DNA of 64,000 nucleotides from Bacillota bacterium. Its GTDB lineage: Bacteria; Bacillota; Desulfotomaculia; Desulfotomaculales; Ammonificaceae. The notes beneath the pieces are model-generated. The model ran no database searches and was not told the origin of the DNA. It saw only the letters and a list, made by a program, of their open reading frames with translations. Below are positions 52,751 to 60,608 of the stretch, one piece after another (the stretch's first letter is position 1; each line of letters begins with the position of its first letter). Position numbers and translations under genes: made by a program. The stretch is from contig JBFMBK010000001.1 in assembly GCA_040755295.1 (NCBI GenBank), forward strand, positions 310,001 through 374,000, read 5' to 3'.

Positions 52751-53341
52751 ATGTCCGGGACCTTTTGCCAGAGCTGCGGCATGCCGCTGGCCACCGAAGG
52801 CTTGTACGGAACCGAAAAAGACGGCGTCAAGAACCGCGATTACTGCGTTTACTGTTACGCTAACGGGGGGTTCACCCAGCCCGATATCACCATGGAGGAA
52901 ATGATGCGGATCTGCATCCCGCACATGACGAAAAGCGGCATGGGCGAAGAGGAGGCGCGGTCGCTGCTTAATGCCGGCCTGCCGGTGCTGAAACGCTGGA
53001 AGAAACCGATGACCGCCTTCTGCGGGCTGGACTGCGCCCTCTGCGAAGCCTTCATTGCGACCGCGCGCGACGACGACGCGCTCCGGGTGAAGGTGGCGGC
53101 GGAATGGGCGAAGGCGTACAACGTGCCGATCAAACCGGAACACATCAACTGTACCGGCTGCAATTCGACCGGAGTAAAAACCTATTACTGCGCGCACATG
53201 TGCGAAGTCAGGAAATGCGCCGTGGAGCGCCGGTTCGGTACCTGCGCGGAGTGTTCCGATTTTCCGTGCGGAAAACTGGACGAGGTTTTGAACATGGCGC
53301 CGCAGGCTAAAGAAACCCTGGCATTGCTGCGGAAGGAGTAA
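52751..53341 (+). CDS. Zinc-ribbon plus DUF3795 cysteine-rich protein
   Basis: A 196-residue protein. The first 75 residues form a putative zinc ribbon (FCQSCGMPLATEGLYGTEKD, YCVYCYANGGFTQP). The second part is DUF3795 (FCGLDCALCEAF, CTGCNSTG, CAHMCEVRKCA, CAECSDFPCGKL), a cysteine-rich domain probably binding zinc or an Fe-S cluster. The function is unknown. ATG 52751 follows GGGAGGG. A strong terminator lies at 53431, just after a heptamer array. Confidence 0.82.
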   Translation: MSGTFCQSCGMPLATEGLYGTEKDGVKNRDYCVYCYANGGFTQPDITMEEMMRICIPHMTKSGMGEEEARSLLNAGLPVLKRWKKPMTAFCGLDCALCEAFIATARDDDALRVKVAAEWAKAYNVPIKPEHINCTGCNSTGVKTYYCAHMCEVRKCAVERRFGTCAECSDFPCGKLDEVLNMAPQAKETLALLRKE

Positions 53342-53395
53342 ATGTGCAGGAACTAGTCCCGGCTGCCGGGAATTTGGTCGAGGATTGATTCAAGG

Positions 53396-53430
53396 ATTCC
53401 GGCCTCCGACCTCCGGTGTCCGACTTCTGA
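53396..53430. repeat. TCCGACC heptamer array
   Basis: Five units: ATTCCGG, CCTCCGA, CCTCCGG, TGTCCGA, CTTCTGA. The complement (TCGGAGG, AGTCGGA) is the same theme as at 46185. It ends exactly where the terminator stem begins. Confidence 0.6.
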
Positions 53431-53457
53431 AACAGGCTGGTTTCCAGCCTGTTTTTT
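53431..53457 (+). terminator. Rho-independent terminator
   Basis: AACAGGCTGG, loop TTT, CCAGCCTGTT followed by TTTT. A 10-bp perfect stem 90 bases after the DUF3795 stop. Confidence 0.9.
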
Positions 53458-53508
53458 CGTGTATAATGTTGCCACCGACATTAGAAAGCCCCGATCGCAG
53501 GAAATGCC

Positions 53509-53733
53509 ATGAACTATGGATTCCGGCTGTTTCTCTATTTGGTGAACAAATCGCTGATACTTCTGTCACTGGCGGGAATATGGTTATCGCTGGTGATGCT
53601 TGCGCTTCATAACGATCGGTGGTTGGCCTGGTCAGGTTTGGCGTTATTAAACTTGGCTTTATACCTGTTTTTCAGATTCATTTTCATATTGCGGAAAAGC
53701 AAATATCCCGTGCCGGGAATCGATTATCTTTAA
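53509..53733 (+). CDS. Small two-helix membrane protein
   Basis: A 74-residue protein with two hydrophobic segments (about 9-31 and 38-60) and a basic C-terminal tail (RKSKYPVPG). I do not recognise it. GCAGGAAA lies upstream of ATG 53509. It ends 8 bases before the next gene, so the two are likely co-expressed. Confidence rests on the ribosome site, the tight spacing and the membrane pattern. Confidence 0.5.
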   Translation: MNYGFRLFLYLVNKSLILLSLAGIWLSLVMLALHNDRWLAWSGLALLNLALYLFFRFIFILRKSKYPVPGIDYL

Positions 53734-53741
53734 AAGGTTAT

Positions 53742-54326
53742 ATGTTTGCTGAAAGTGAAGTTTTAGAAATAATTAATCGAAAAATCAGATCCGACGAGGG
53801 ACCGGGTCATCAAACCGGCGGAAGCGGTCATGCGGGGTTTGTCGAATATAAAATCGACGGTTTTCAGACGCGGCAAATTTCCCGGGAACTCCTCGAGATC
53901 GCTTATCGTTACCGCGTTTCGGTAGAAACGGAATTTACTTATTATCCCGACAATCCGCCGGCGGAATATTTTTATCAAAAAGTAATCGTGGTCAACCGTG
54001 AAAAAGAAATCGTCTCTGAAACACCGAAAATGAATACGGGCGACAAGAATAATGATGAATGGGAGCAGGCGAAACTTCAGATCGAGATGTATCTGAAAAA
54101 ACTGCTTTTAAAGATCGAGTGGCGGTATGGCGACTGCAGATCCCCGTTTGTATATCCGCCTGCTTTTGAGGCTGTAAGGCTGGAAGATGGAACAAGAGAA
54201 TACCGGTGCATCGTTAAGTCGGACTTCAATGGTAATGAATGCCTGGTTTTTCAATCCGCAAAGCCTTCCGATCTTCCGGGAATGATTATTGATGATTTTT
54301 CCCGCAGATTTTCTTTCATAGAATAA
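53742..54326 (+). CDS. Hypothetical soluble protein
   Basis: A 194-residue protein of unknown family, charged, without membrane helix or signal peptide. It contains YRVSVETEFTYYPDNPPAEY and a helix rich in Lys/Glu (EQAKLQIEMYLKKLLLKIEW). ATG 53742 has AAAAGG just upstream; the frame is open earlier but would overlap the small membrane protein. Codon use looks like real coding sequence. Confidence 0.55.
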   Translation: MFAESEVLEIINRKIRSDEGPGHQTGGSGHAGFVEYKIDGFQTRQISRELLEIAYRYRVSVETEFTYYPDNPPAEYFYQKVIVVNREKEIVSETPKMNTGDKNNDEWEQAKLQIEMYLKKLLLKIEWRYGDCRSPFVYPPAFEAVRLEDGTREYRCIVKSDFNGNECLVFQSAKPSDLPGMIIDDFSRRFSFIE

Positions 54327-54381
54327 TACCTATACCTCTAATTCCGCGTGCCGGAGCTGAGACTTTTCTATTTGTACGGTT

Positions 54382-54603
54382 GTGTGCCGCATCTTGCGGC
54401 TGAATTACGACAACACGCCGGTTTTCATGATTGAGGAGCGCCCGACAGACGACAGCCTGTTTTCCGTCACACGTGTGGCGGAGGACATGGACGACCACAT
54501 GGTAACGTTCGACTTTTTCACCGTTGACGCTTACAGCGGTAAGATAACGGGACGGGTGATGAAAGACCCTGCAGCAGAAGAGACCGGTCCTGGAATTCAG
54601 TAA
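54382..54603 (+). CDS. Short hypothetical frame, possibly the end of a broken secreted-protein gene
   Basis: 73 codons from GTG 54382. The part MVTFDFFTVDAYSGKITG resembles the last strands of PepSY-like or similar secreted domains, but a signal sequence and the first part are missing and there is no ribosome site. It converges with the YtrI-like gene, overlapping by 7 bases. It may be a gene remnant. Confidence 0.35.
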   Translation: MCRILRLNYDNTPVFMIEERPTDDSLFSVTRVAEDMDDHMVTFDFFTVDAYSGKITGRVMKDPAAEETGPGIQ

Positions 54604-55100
54604 ACATAGAGGGTAACCGGTTTCGCACTTGACTCCTTGAGAACGGCCCTGACGGCGACGCCCAGGATTTCATCCACCACGACCGTTTCTATGTGCAGTT
54701 CGAACTGCCTGCCGCCTACAACGGCTATTCGGTCGTTGATCATTCCCGGAATCAACCAGAAATTAACGGTGGAAAGCTCGCGATCCATGAGGGGATTCAA
54801 ACGTCTTTCAATCTCTTTTTTCAATTCAATCTGGATTCCCTCCTCTTCAATTGCGGTAAGACGGCCCTCAAGGGTGATTTTAATGTCAAAACCTTGAACA
54901 TAGCGCTTTTGCCGCGCTTCTTCCAGGCTGACCTTCAGTTTTTCAAGCTCCCGGGTGGCCTCGTCGAGCTCTTCCTGCTGGGTCAATAACCTGTAAGTCA
55001 GACGTTCCACGTCATGTCCGAGCAGAAGGGCCATCGCCACCGCCCCGGCCAGAACGCCGAGGGTGAAACAGGCCAGGCAGCGGCCGAGCGGGCGTTTCAT
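54597..55100 (-). CDS. YtrI-like sporulation membrane protein (coiled coil)
   Basis: A 167-residue protein with one N-terminal membrane helix (about 8-28), a coiled coil (about 32-66, EELDEATRELEKLKVSLEEA) and a C-terminal beta-rich domain. The gene follows the YtrH gene with a 4-base ATGA overlap; in Bacillus relatives YtrI is the partner of YtrH and both are made in the mother cell. The assignment as YtrI rests on this context and on layout, not on clear motif identity. Confidence 0.65.
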   Translation of the reverse strand: MKRPLGRCLACFTLGVLAGAVAMALLLGHDVERLTYRLLTQQEELDEATRELEKLKVSLEEARQKRYVQGFDIKITLEGRLTAIEEEGIQIELKKEIERRLNPLMDRELSTVNFWLIPGMINDRIAVVGGRQFELHIETVVVDEILGVAVRAVLKESSAKPVTLYVY

Positions 55101-55432
55101 TCGTTTCCTCCACCCAGCGTCATTATGAGATAATACCCGGACTGGGCCCCGGCCAGGCTGGCCAGGACGTAGAGAAGCTGTCTGACGACGGCAGTTATCT
55201 CACCGTGGAAAAGACCGGAATCAAAGATTTCGAAGGTGGAAAAAGACCCCCCGATGGCTGCGACGATCGCCCAGATCTTCACCTCCCGCGCCAGACGCAG
55301 CATGGTGCTGATCGACGGCTGGCCGGTCAAAGCCGCCCCGAGCGCGCCCGCCAGGGCCGCGCCGAGGAGAACTCCTCCGGCCGTAAAGAAAATAATCACC
55401 AGCCGCTGTCCGAGTCCGTTCAAGAGGAACAC
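55097..55432 (-). CDS. ytrH: YtrH-type sporulation membrane protein
   Basis: A 111-residue hydrophobic protein with three membrane segments. The N-terminal LVIIFFTAGGVLLGAALAGA and the central KIWAIVAAIGGSFSTFEIFD are typical of YtrH, needed for normal spore formation. This is one of the better signs that the host forms spores. The start is uncertain: GTG 55432 lies within GAGAGGAGTG, and a TTG three codons on is better spaced. It forms an operon with the gene below it. Confidence 0.82.
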   Translation of the reverse strand: MFLLNGLGQRLVIIFFTAGGVLLGAALAGALGAALTGQPSISTMLRLAREVKIWAIVAAIGGSFSTFEIFDSGLFHGEITAVVRQLLYVLASLAGAQSGYYLIMTLGGGNE

Positions 55433-55539
55433 TCCTCTCCCTTAATCTTAATCCATCTGATTCCTATACCGGTCCGGTGGAACTTATGACTCGGCCGGAC
55501 CCTTCCCTGCGGGTTTCTTTTCCGGAGCATTATTTTATA

Positions 55540-55723
55540 TAGTTCGCCATGCGGCCGGGGACCGCTCCATCTGAAGAATGATAATGGGGCGACCCGTAAG
55601 CTGGTTACTTAGATGCAGAAAAGTATCATAAACGGAACGCGGCGAGAAGTGATGCAGGGCTGACGCAGCAATGCGTTGCTTATCGCCGAGCCCACCGAAA
55701 GAAGAACTATTTTCGAGGGAGGA
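55540..55723 (+). repeat. Leader repeat A, copy A4
   Basis: CATGCGGCCGGGGACC, CGACCCGTAAGCTGG, ACGGAACGCGGCGAGAAGTG, GCAGCAATGCGTTGCTTATC, CGAAAGAAGAACTATTTTC and GAGGGAGGA. Here the ribosome site is followed by a very short frame (ATG ATG GGG TAA at 55726) rather than directly by the PAP2-like gene, which starts 34 bases later. Fills the gap between ytrH and 55760. Confidence 0.7.
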
Positions 55724-55759
55724 ATATGATGGGGTAATGTCGTAACAGGACGGTGCGGC

Positions 55760-56347
55760 TTGTACCGCTTTGCGAATGCGCTTTCTTACATACTCCATCC
55801 CGCCGTTTTCGTATTATTGACCGTAGCCTTGATGAGCGGTCGCCTGCACCACCGGACGGTATTCGTCCTGCGTGATATCGCCATCCCGGCCGCCGGACTG
55901 CTGCCCGGTTTGATATACATATACCGCAAAACGAGAAGCGGGGAGTTCAGTCACTATCATCTGCTTTTTAAAGAAGAGCGCCGTGTGGTGCTTCCCCTTT
56001 TACTGGCGGGCTTGACGGCGTCTTTTGGGCTTTATGCGTTGGCGCAGGCGCACGCCGTGATGATGCGCTGTATGCTGATAGGCGTGTGCGGCGGAATCGG
56101 CGCCTGCCTGATCAACCTCTTCTGGAAAATCAGCCTGCATTCGGCGGTGGCTATGGGTTGCGCTGCGTTGTTCCTGCCGTTCTCGATGGTGACGGTGGTG
56201 CAGATGGGCGCGTTGGGCATTATTGTCGGCATCTCCCGCATAATGGTGCGGCATCACTCGCCGGCGCAGGTCTTCGGCGGCTGGATTTATGGTTTTGGAG
56301 TAACGGCCGCACTGGTATGGTTGTTGAACCGGTATAGAGGCGGATAA
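55760..56347 (+). CDS. PAP2-like membrane protein (phosphatidic acid phosphatase fold)
   Basis: A 195-residue protein with about five membrane segments. ISLHSAVAMG (PAP2 SGH-like motif, serine-histidine) and VRHHSPAQVFGGWIYG (the RxxxxxHxxxD region in altered form) suggest the PAP2 superfamily, although the first motif (KxxxxxxRP) is not clear, so it may not be active. The TTG start at 55760 is weakly supported; no ribosome site lies close by. It is upstream of another membrane protein gene. Confidence 0.65.
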   Translation: MYRFANALSYILHPAVFVLLTVALMSGRLHHRTVFVLRDIAIPAAGLLPGLIYIYRKTRSGEFSHYHLLFKEERRVVLPLLLAGLTASFGLYALAQAHAVMMRCMLIGVCGGIGACLINLFWKISLHSAVAMGCAALFLPFSMVTVVQMGALGIIVGISRIMVRHHSPAQVFGGWIYGFGVTAALVWLLNRYRGG

Positions 56348-56391
56348 TCATAAAAAAATAGCCGACAGCTTTCGGTGACTAGGGGAATAAT

Positions 56392-56886
56392 ATGCCCGGC
56401 GCGAGTTTTCGGGACAAAATGGACAGGCTCGTAAAACGCAGACCCGCGCGATTTTATCTTCTCTCGTTCTTACTGCTGTTTCTGGCTGTAGGGGGACTTG
56501 CCGGTGGTATCGCCCTCACGGCCGACCCGAGCGGCGGGTTGTTGAAAATACCTCTGAGTTTTCTTGAAGATACGCCTTTTAAGAACTACCTGCTGCCCGG
56601 ACTGTTTCTGCTTGTCGTCCTGGGGGTCTACCCGTTAATGATTTTTTACGGCATGCTGGCGCGCCCGGAATGGAAGTGGGCGAACGCCTTGAACCTATAT
56701 AAGGAGCAGCACTGGTCAAACACGCATGCCCTGTATGTAGGCATAATCCTGATCCTCTGGATAGACCTTCAGGTTATGTTTGTCGGTTACGGACATTTCA
56801 TTCAGACCTTATACGCCCTGCTGGGCGTGGCGATAACCGTTTTGGCGCTGCTGCCGTCCGTGAAGAAATACTTCACGCAACCGTAA
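56392..56886 (+). CDS. Hypothetical four-helix membrane protein
   Basis: A 164-residue protein with four hydrophobic stretches (about 22-42, 66-90, 117-135, 138-156). It is not a family I recognise. There is a basic N-terminus and a conspicuous EQHWSNTHALYVG before the third helix. ATG 56392 follows AGGGGAATA. It is 45 bases downstream of the PAP2-like gene, in the same direction. Confidence 0.6.
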   Translation: MPGASFRDKMDRLVKRRPARFYLLSFLLLFLAVGGLAGGIALTADPSGGLLKIPLSFLEDTPFKNYLLPGLFLLVVLGVYPLMIFYGMLARPEWKWANALNLYKEQHWSNTHALYVGIILILWIDLQVMFVGYGHFIQTLYALLGVAITVLALLPSVKKYFTQP

Positions 56887-56928
56887 TAGCCAGCGGTTAA
56901 ATCAAGCCGCCGGCAGTTACGGCAGCAG

Positions 56929-58317
56929 TTAACCCTTCTCAAACTCCTTTCCGGTCGTCAACTGCTCGATCCACTGTTTCCCGTTCTTACGAGTGATGGT
57001 TAAATCGTTTATCACTACCCCGCGAACGCGAACCACCTCGGGTTCTGGCTCACCCTCCCTGAACCGGACATAAGACCCGAGAGCGCTGATAACGTAAAAC
57101 CGGCCGGTATCCTCACCGAGATACAGCATTACATGACCGGGGAAGTACAGCGCCGCTCCCGGGCGCAGCTTCCGGAGAAGCGCCTGCCGGTCTACCGGGT
57201 TTTCCTCAAAGCGGAAGGTCCGGCCCGCGGTGACTTCCTGTTCGCGGGCGTTGCGCGGCAGGTTGAAGCCGAAAACGCGGTATAAATCCATGACCAGGGA
57301 GGAACAATCCCGGCCGTTCAGCATCCCGCCCCAGCCATAGCGTTCGCCTTGCATTTTGAACGCCTGTCGGATGATATTCGACCGGGTGTACGGAAGATAG
57401 CCTTCGGTTACGTCATTACATACCGGCAAGAGCGCCGTTTTAAAATTCAGTCTTCCACCCTGATCTCGGACCGGAAGCTTAATCGCGTAGTTTCCGCAAG
57501 GAGACTGCCCGTCAATCAATGATGGAACTTCGGCGGGATCGGCCAGCGGGATTCTGCTTCCCATACCGAATTCAAGTTCCGATAGTTCAGGCGAATAGGG
57601 ATTGTTGTTCAACCTGACATTGCTGCCGGTTACCATCAGGAACTCGTTTACCTGCCGGTAATCGAGCCATGCGCCTCTGTCTGTATCGACCGCGACATCG
57701 TTTGCGGATACCCATCCTCGGTAGTTGTACGTCTGAGCATAATACCATTGATCGTCAGCGCTCCGGTGCAGGATTACCGCCGGTTCGGCCGGCTGTAGGG
57801 CTGTTTCCTGAAAATAATCGTCTTCGGGGTCGCAGGGTTCCCCGCCGGCTACCTCGGAGGTCGGAAAGGCCCGGATGTTTGTTCTTCTAACGGTAAAGGC
57901 GTATTCGACCCTGTTGTCATCCTTAATACCGGATAGGTTCATCCGGTTTTTCAACATGCCGTAAAACTCGTACCCAACCTGTTTCCCCATGACATAGATC
58001 GGACCGGCAGGAAAGGGTTTCTCCATAAGGTCAATCAACCGGTTCCCTGAAAGAGAAACCGGGTGGTTCGAAAGGTCGTATAACCTTTCCGAAAGTGAAT
58101 CGATTATCTCTTTGTTGAAATCACGGATTTCGGGAGGAGTCATTACGACCTTGTCGGGATCAGACATTTTATTGCACCAGTAATCGGGGCGAATCATCGA
58201 CGCGGAAACGTGGGGCATCAGGACTGTGGGACGGACCGAAGACCCAAGTCCGCCCGGGGAACACAAGCCCGCCGCCGGCAGTCCCTTATGTAAGAGTTGA
58301 AGAAGATAGGTTTTCAA
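56929..58317 (-). CDS. SH3-domain NlpC/P60 (C40) cell-wall peptidase
   Basis: A 462-residue protein. The C-terminal NlpC/P60 domain (about 320-450) has the catalytic cysteine in GGMLNGRDCSSLVMDLYRV and histidine in PGHVMLYLG. The middle holds two SH3b-like regions (WYYAQTYNYRGWVSAND near 200) and the N-terminal third resembles the stabilising domain of such enzymes. The peptidase cleaves gamma-D-Glu-diamino-acid bonds in peptidoglycan. A clear signal peptide is not visible: the first 25 residues are only mildly hydrophobic. The start TTG 58317 has AAAGGA further upstream. Confidence 0.85.
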   Translation of the reverse strand: MKTYLLQLLHKGLPAAGLCSPGGLGSSVRPTVLMPHVSASMIRPDYWCNKMSDPDKVVMTPPEIRDFNKEIIDSLSERLYDLSNHPVSLSGNRLIDLMEKPFPAGPIYVMGKQVGYEFYGMLKNRMNLSGIKDDNRVEYAFTVRRTNIRAFPTSEVAGGEPCDPEDDYFQETALQPAEPAVILHRSADDQWYYAQTYNYRGWVSANDVAVDTDRGAWLDYRQVNEFLMVTGSNVRLNNNPYSPELSELEFGMGSRIPLADPAEVPSLIDGQSPCGNYAIKLPVRDQGGRLNFKTALLPVCNDVTEGYLPYTRSNIIRQAFKMQGERYGWGGMLNGRDCSSLVMDLYRVFGFNLPRNAREQEVTAGRTFRFEENPVDRQALLRKLRPGAALYFPGHVMLYLGEDTGRFYVISALGSYVRFREGEPEPEVVRVRGVVINDLTITRKNGKQWIEQLTTGKEFEKG

Positions 58318-58563
58318 CTTCCACGGTCCTTTCCGTCTAAGCTTAAATCAATTTAAAGCGTATGAGGATTTTCCTTGGAAAAGAAGCGGCTGTTGATTTG
58401 GACAATCCCTGAGTTTGCATTTGCAGACAGGATATCTTTTCTCTCCGTCGAAAATATACGGCTGAACGCCGATGCGCTTCACAGAGGACCGGTGAAAAGC
58501 TCCGGATGGTTTGCGTTGGACGTCAGGTCAGGCGCAGGTAATAACCCGAAAGAGGAATCATTC

Positions 58564-58908
58564 ATGTACGCGGACAAAGCATTATTAATCATCAGGGCCC
58601 TTGCAAACGGAGTCGATCCGACCACCGGCACGGAATTTCCGCCCGACAGCCCTTGTCATGATCCGCAAGTTATTCGCGCGCTGTATGCCGCCGTTTCCGC
58701 CCTGGAGAAAGAGAATGGCCGAGTCGACGGGCAAAGGGAGGTGCCGAAAAACGTCGGCAAGCCCTGGACACCCGAGGAGGACGGAAAACTTGCGGATTTG
58801 TTTGATTCAGGGAAGTCAATAAAAGAATTGGCCGATATCCATGAACGAACAAAAGGCGCGATTAAATCGAGACTGATAAAGCTGGGGAAGGTTTTAACAA
58901 AGGCCTGA
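58564..58908 (+). CDS. Small Myb/SANT-like helix-turn-helix protein
   Basis: A 114-residue protein. The first 50 residues resemble a family starting ALLIIRALANGVDPTTGTEF, and the C-terminal half has a Myb-like HTH (GKPWTPEEDGKLADLFDSGK, IKELADIHERTKGAIKSRL). It may bind DNA and act in regulation or DNA processing; the exact function is unknown. ATG 58564 follows GAGGAATC; the in-frame extension to 58375 is not similar to anything I know. Confidence 0.7.
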   Translation: MYADKALLIIRALANGVDPTTGTEFPPDSPCHDPQVIRALYAAVSALEKENGRVDGQREVPKNVGKPWTPEEDGKLADLFDSGKSIKELADIHERTKGAIKSRLIKLGKVLTKA

Positions 58909-59034
58909 GTCGAATCATTTTGTCTTGATTTGCCGTTTACATACGGAATCTGTTGCGGCGCTCACTTTTACTGACAGACTGCTGCCGTTTGGCACGAAAC
59001 AAACCGTTATATAAAGGAAAGGGTGGTATGACTC

Positions 59035-59931
59035 ATGAGCAACGTAAAAAATGTGCTTGGGCCCATGCGTCTCCCGTTTTTGATCCTGACCCCCGCCTGT
59101 GTATTGTTGGGGCTCGGGACGGCCGTCTGGACATCCGGAAGCGTTAACGTGTTTCATTTAATTCTTGCGCTCGTCGGTGCGGTGGCCGCGCACATCAGCG
59201 TTAACGCCTTTAACGAGTATTACGATTTCAAGAGCGGCCTCGACGCCCGGACGGAGCGGACCCCCTTCAGCGGCGGAAGCGGCACGCTTCCCGCGAACCC
59301 CGGCATGGCCGGCCACGCGCTGGCGACGGCGCTGATAACATTTGCCGTTATCATCCTGATCGGCGTCTACTTTGTATGGGTGTGGGGTTCATCTCTGTTG
59401 CCGCTGGGCATTCTCGGACTTCTGACCGTATTCGCCTATACGCCCTGGCTTACCCGTAATCCGTGGTTGTGCCTGGTCGCTCCCGGTCTGGGGTTCGGGC
59501 CGCTGATGGTCATGGGGACGCATTTCGTCCTGACGGGCCAATACTCCTGGACCGCGTTCATCGCATCGCTGGTGCCGTTCTTTCTGGTGAGTGATCTACT
59601 GCTCTTGAATCAGTTCCCGGATGTTGAAGCGGACCGGGGTGTGGGCCGGAGGCACTTTCCGATCGTCGTCGGTAACCAGGCCAGCAGCCTCATTTACGGC
59701 GGCATCTTGCTGCTGGCTTATCTGTCGGTTGCCGCCGGCGTTTATTTCCACTACCTGCCGAAGGCCAGCCTTATAGGGTTGTTCACGGTGTTGATCGCCG
59801 TGCCTGCTTTCGCCGGCGCTTACAAGCATGCCGAGCAAACCGGGAAGTTGATACCTCATATGGGACAGAACGTGATTATCAACATCGTAACGCCTGTGCT
59901 GGTTGCCGTGGGTCTGTTCATAGGCTCTTAG
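59035..59931 (+). CDS. UbiA-family prenyltransferase (MenA-like)
   Basis: A 298-residue membrane enzyme with about eight helices. Both aspartate-rich motifs are present: NEYYDFKSGLD (about 61-71) and NQFPDVEADRGVGRR (about 193-207). It attaches a polyprenyl chain to an aromatic ring, most likely 1,4-dihydroxy-2-naphthoate for menaquinone, in line with the polyprenyl synthase at 5242. Other UbiA substrates cannot be excluded. ATG 59035 follows GGAAAGGGTGG. Confidence 0.85.
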   Translation: MSNVKNVLGPMRLPFLILTPACVLLGLGTAVWTSGSVNVFHLILALVGAVAAHISVNAFNEYYDFKSGLDARTERTPFSGGSGTLPANPGMAGHALATALITFAVIILIGVYFVWVWGSSLLPLGILGLLTVFAYTPWLTRNPWLCLVAPGLGFGPLMVMGTHFVLTGQYSWTAFIASLVPFFLVSDLLLLNQFPDVEADRGVGRRHFPIVVGNQASSLIYGGILLLAYLSVAAGVYFHYLPKASLIGLFTVLIAVPAFAGAYKHAEQTGKLIPHMGQNVIINIVTPVLVAVGLFIGS

Positions 59932-59963
59932 AAGGCCGCTGCAAAACTGCGCCTGACTAGTTT

Positions 59964-59998
59964 GGAGGTGCGAGGCAGGAAGTTAGAGGTTGGAACCA
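59964..59998. repeat. Heptamer array after the UbiA gene
   Basis: Five units: GGAGGTG, CGAGGCA, GGAAGTT, AGAGGTT, GGAACCA. Same family as the other arrays (RGAGGTT resembles the complement of CTCTAAC at 16284). Confidence 0.55.
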
Positions 59999-60095
59999 AA
60001 ATGCAATACAAGCGGTAAGAAAATGACCGCTTCCCAGTCGACACGTCTTAACAAGGTAATAAGAGCTTTATCCGCGCAGGAAAAAGAGGGATGAA

Positions 60096-60530
60096 GTGAA
60101 GAAGCTTACTTCGTTTACCGTTGGTATCCTGGCGGTTTGCGTTTTGTTTAACCGGGTGTTTTGGGACGGTTAAGTTTCCGGAGGACCGGCAAAAAGTGCT
60201 GCGGTATGCGGACCCCGCGACCGACAAACTACTGCAAGGCTTTAATGAAGGCGACTATGTCAAATTCTCCCGCGATTTTGATGAGAAGATGAAAAACGCC
60301 CTGACCGAGACGGTCTTTAACCGGACGCGCGGGCAGATCGTCTCAGGATAGGCCTTTATAATTCACGGGCGGTTTCAAAAATCGAAATAAAAGGTTCATC
60401 CACTATCGTCGACTATACGGCGGAGTTCGAAAAGGAAAAAGGGGTATCAGTCAAGGTCGTTTTCGATAAATATAAGGAAAAGAACCTTGTTTCCGGACTC
60501 TGGTTCAACTCGCCGAAACTGCGCCGTTAA
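60096..60530 (+). pseudogene. DUF3887 lipoprotein gene, frameshifted
   Basis: GTG 60096 starts a signal-like sequence (KKLTSFTVGILAVCVL). The continuation is in another frame: FCLTGCFGTVKFPEDRQ with a lipobox LTGC, then LLQGFNEGDYVKFSRDFDEK. A third frame from about 60350 gives GLYNSRAVSKIEIKGS, VDYTAEFEKEKGVSVKVVF and VSGLWFNSPKLRR to the stop at 60530. The second break looks like an 11-base insertion (GTCTCAGGATA) near 60340. Intact, it would be a secreted DUF3887 lipoprotein of about 140 residues. Confidence 0.75.
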
Positions 60531-60608
60531 ACCGACCGGTTTCTTGCTTTAATGGCGGTACAGGTCGTTTACAATAGGACTCAATGTTTAAAGTTAAAGT
60601 CCGGTTGT

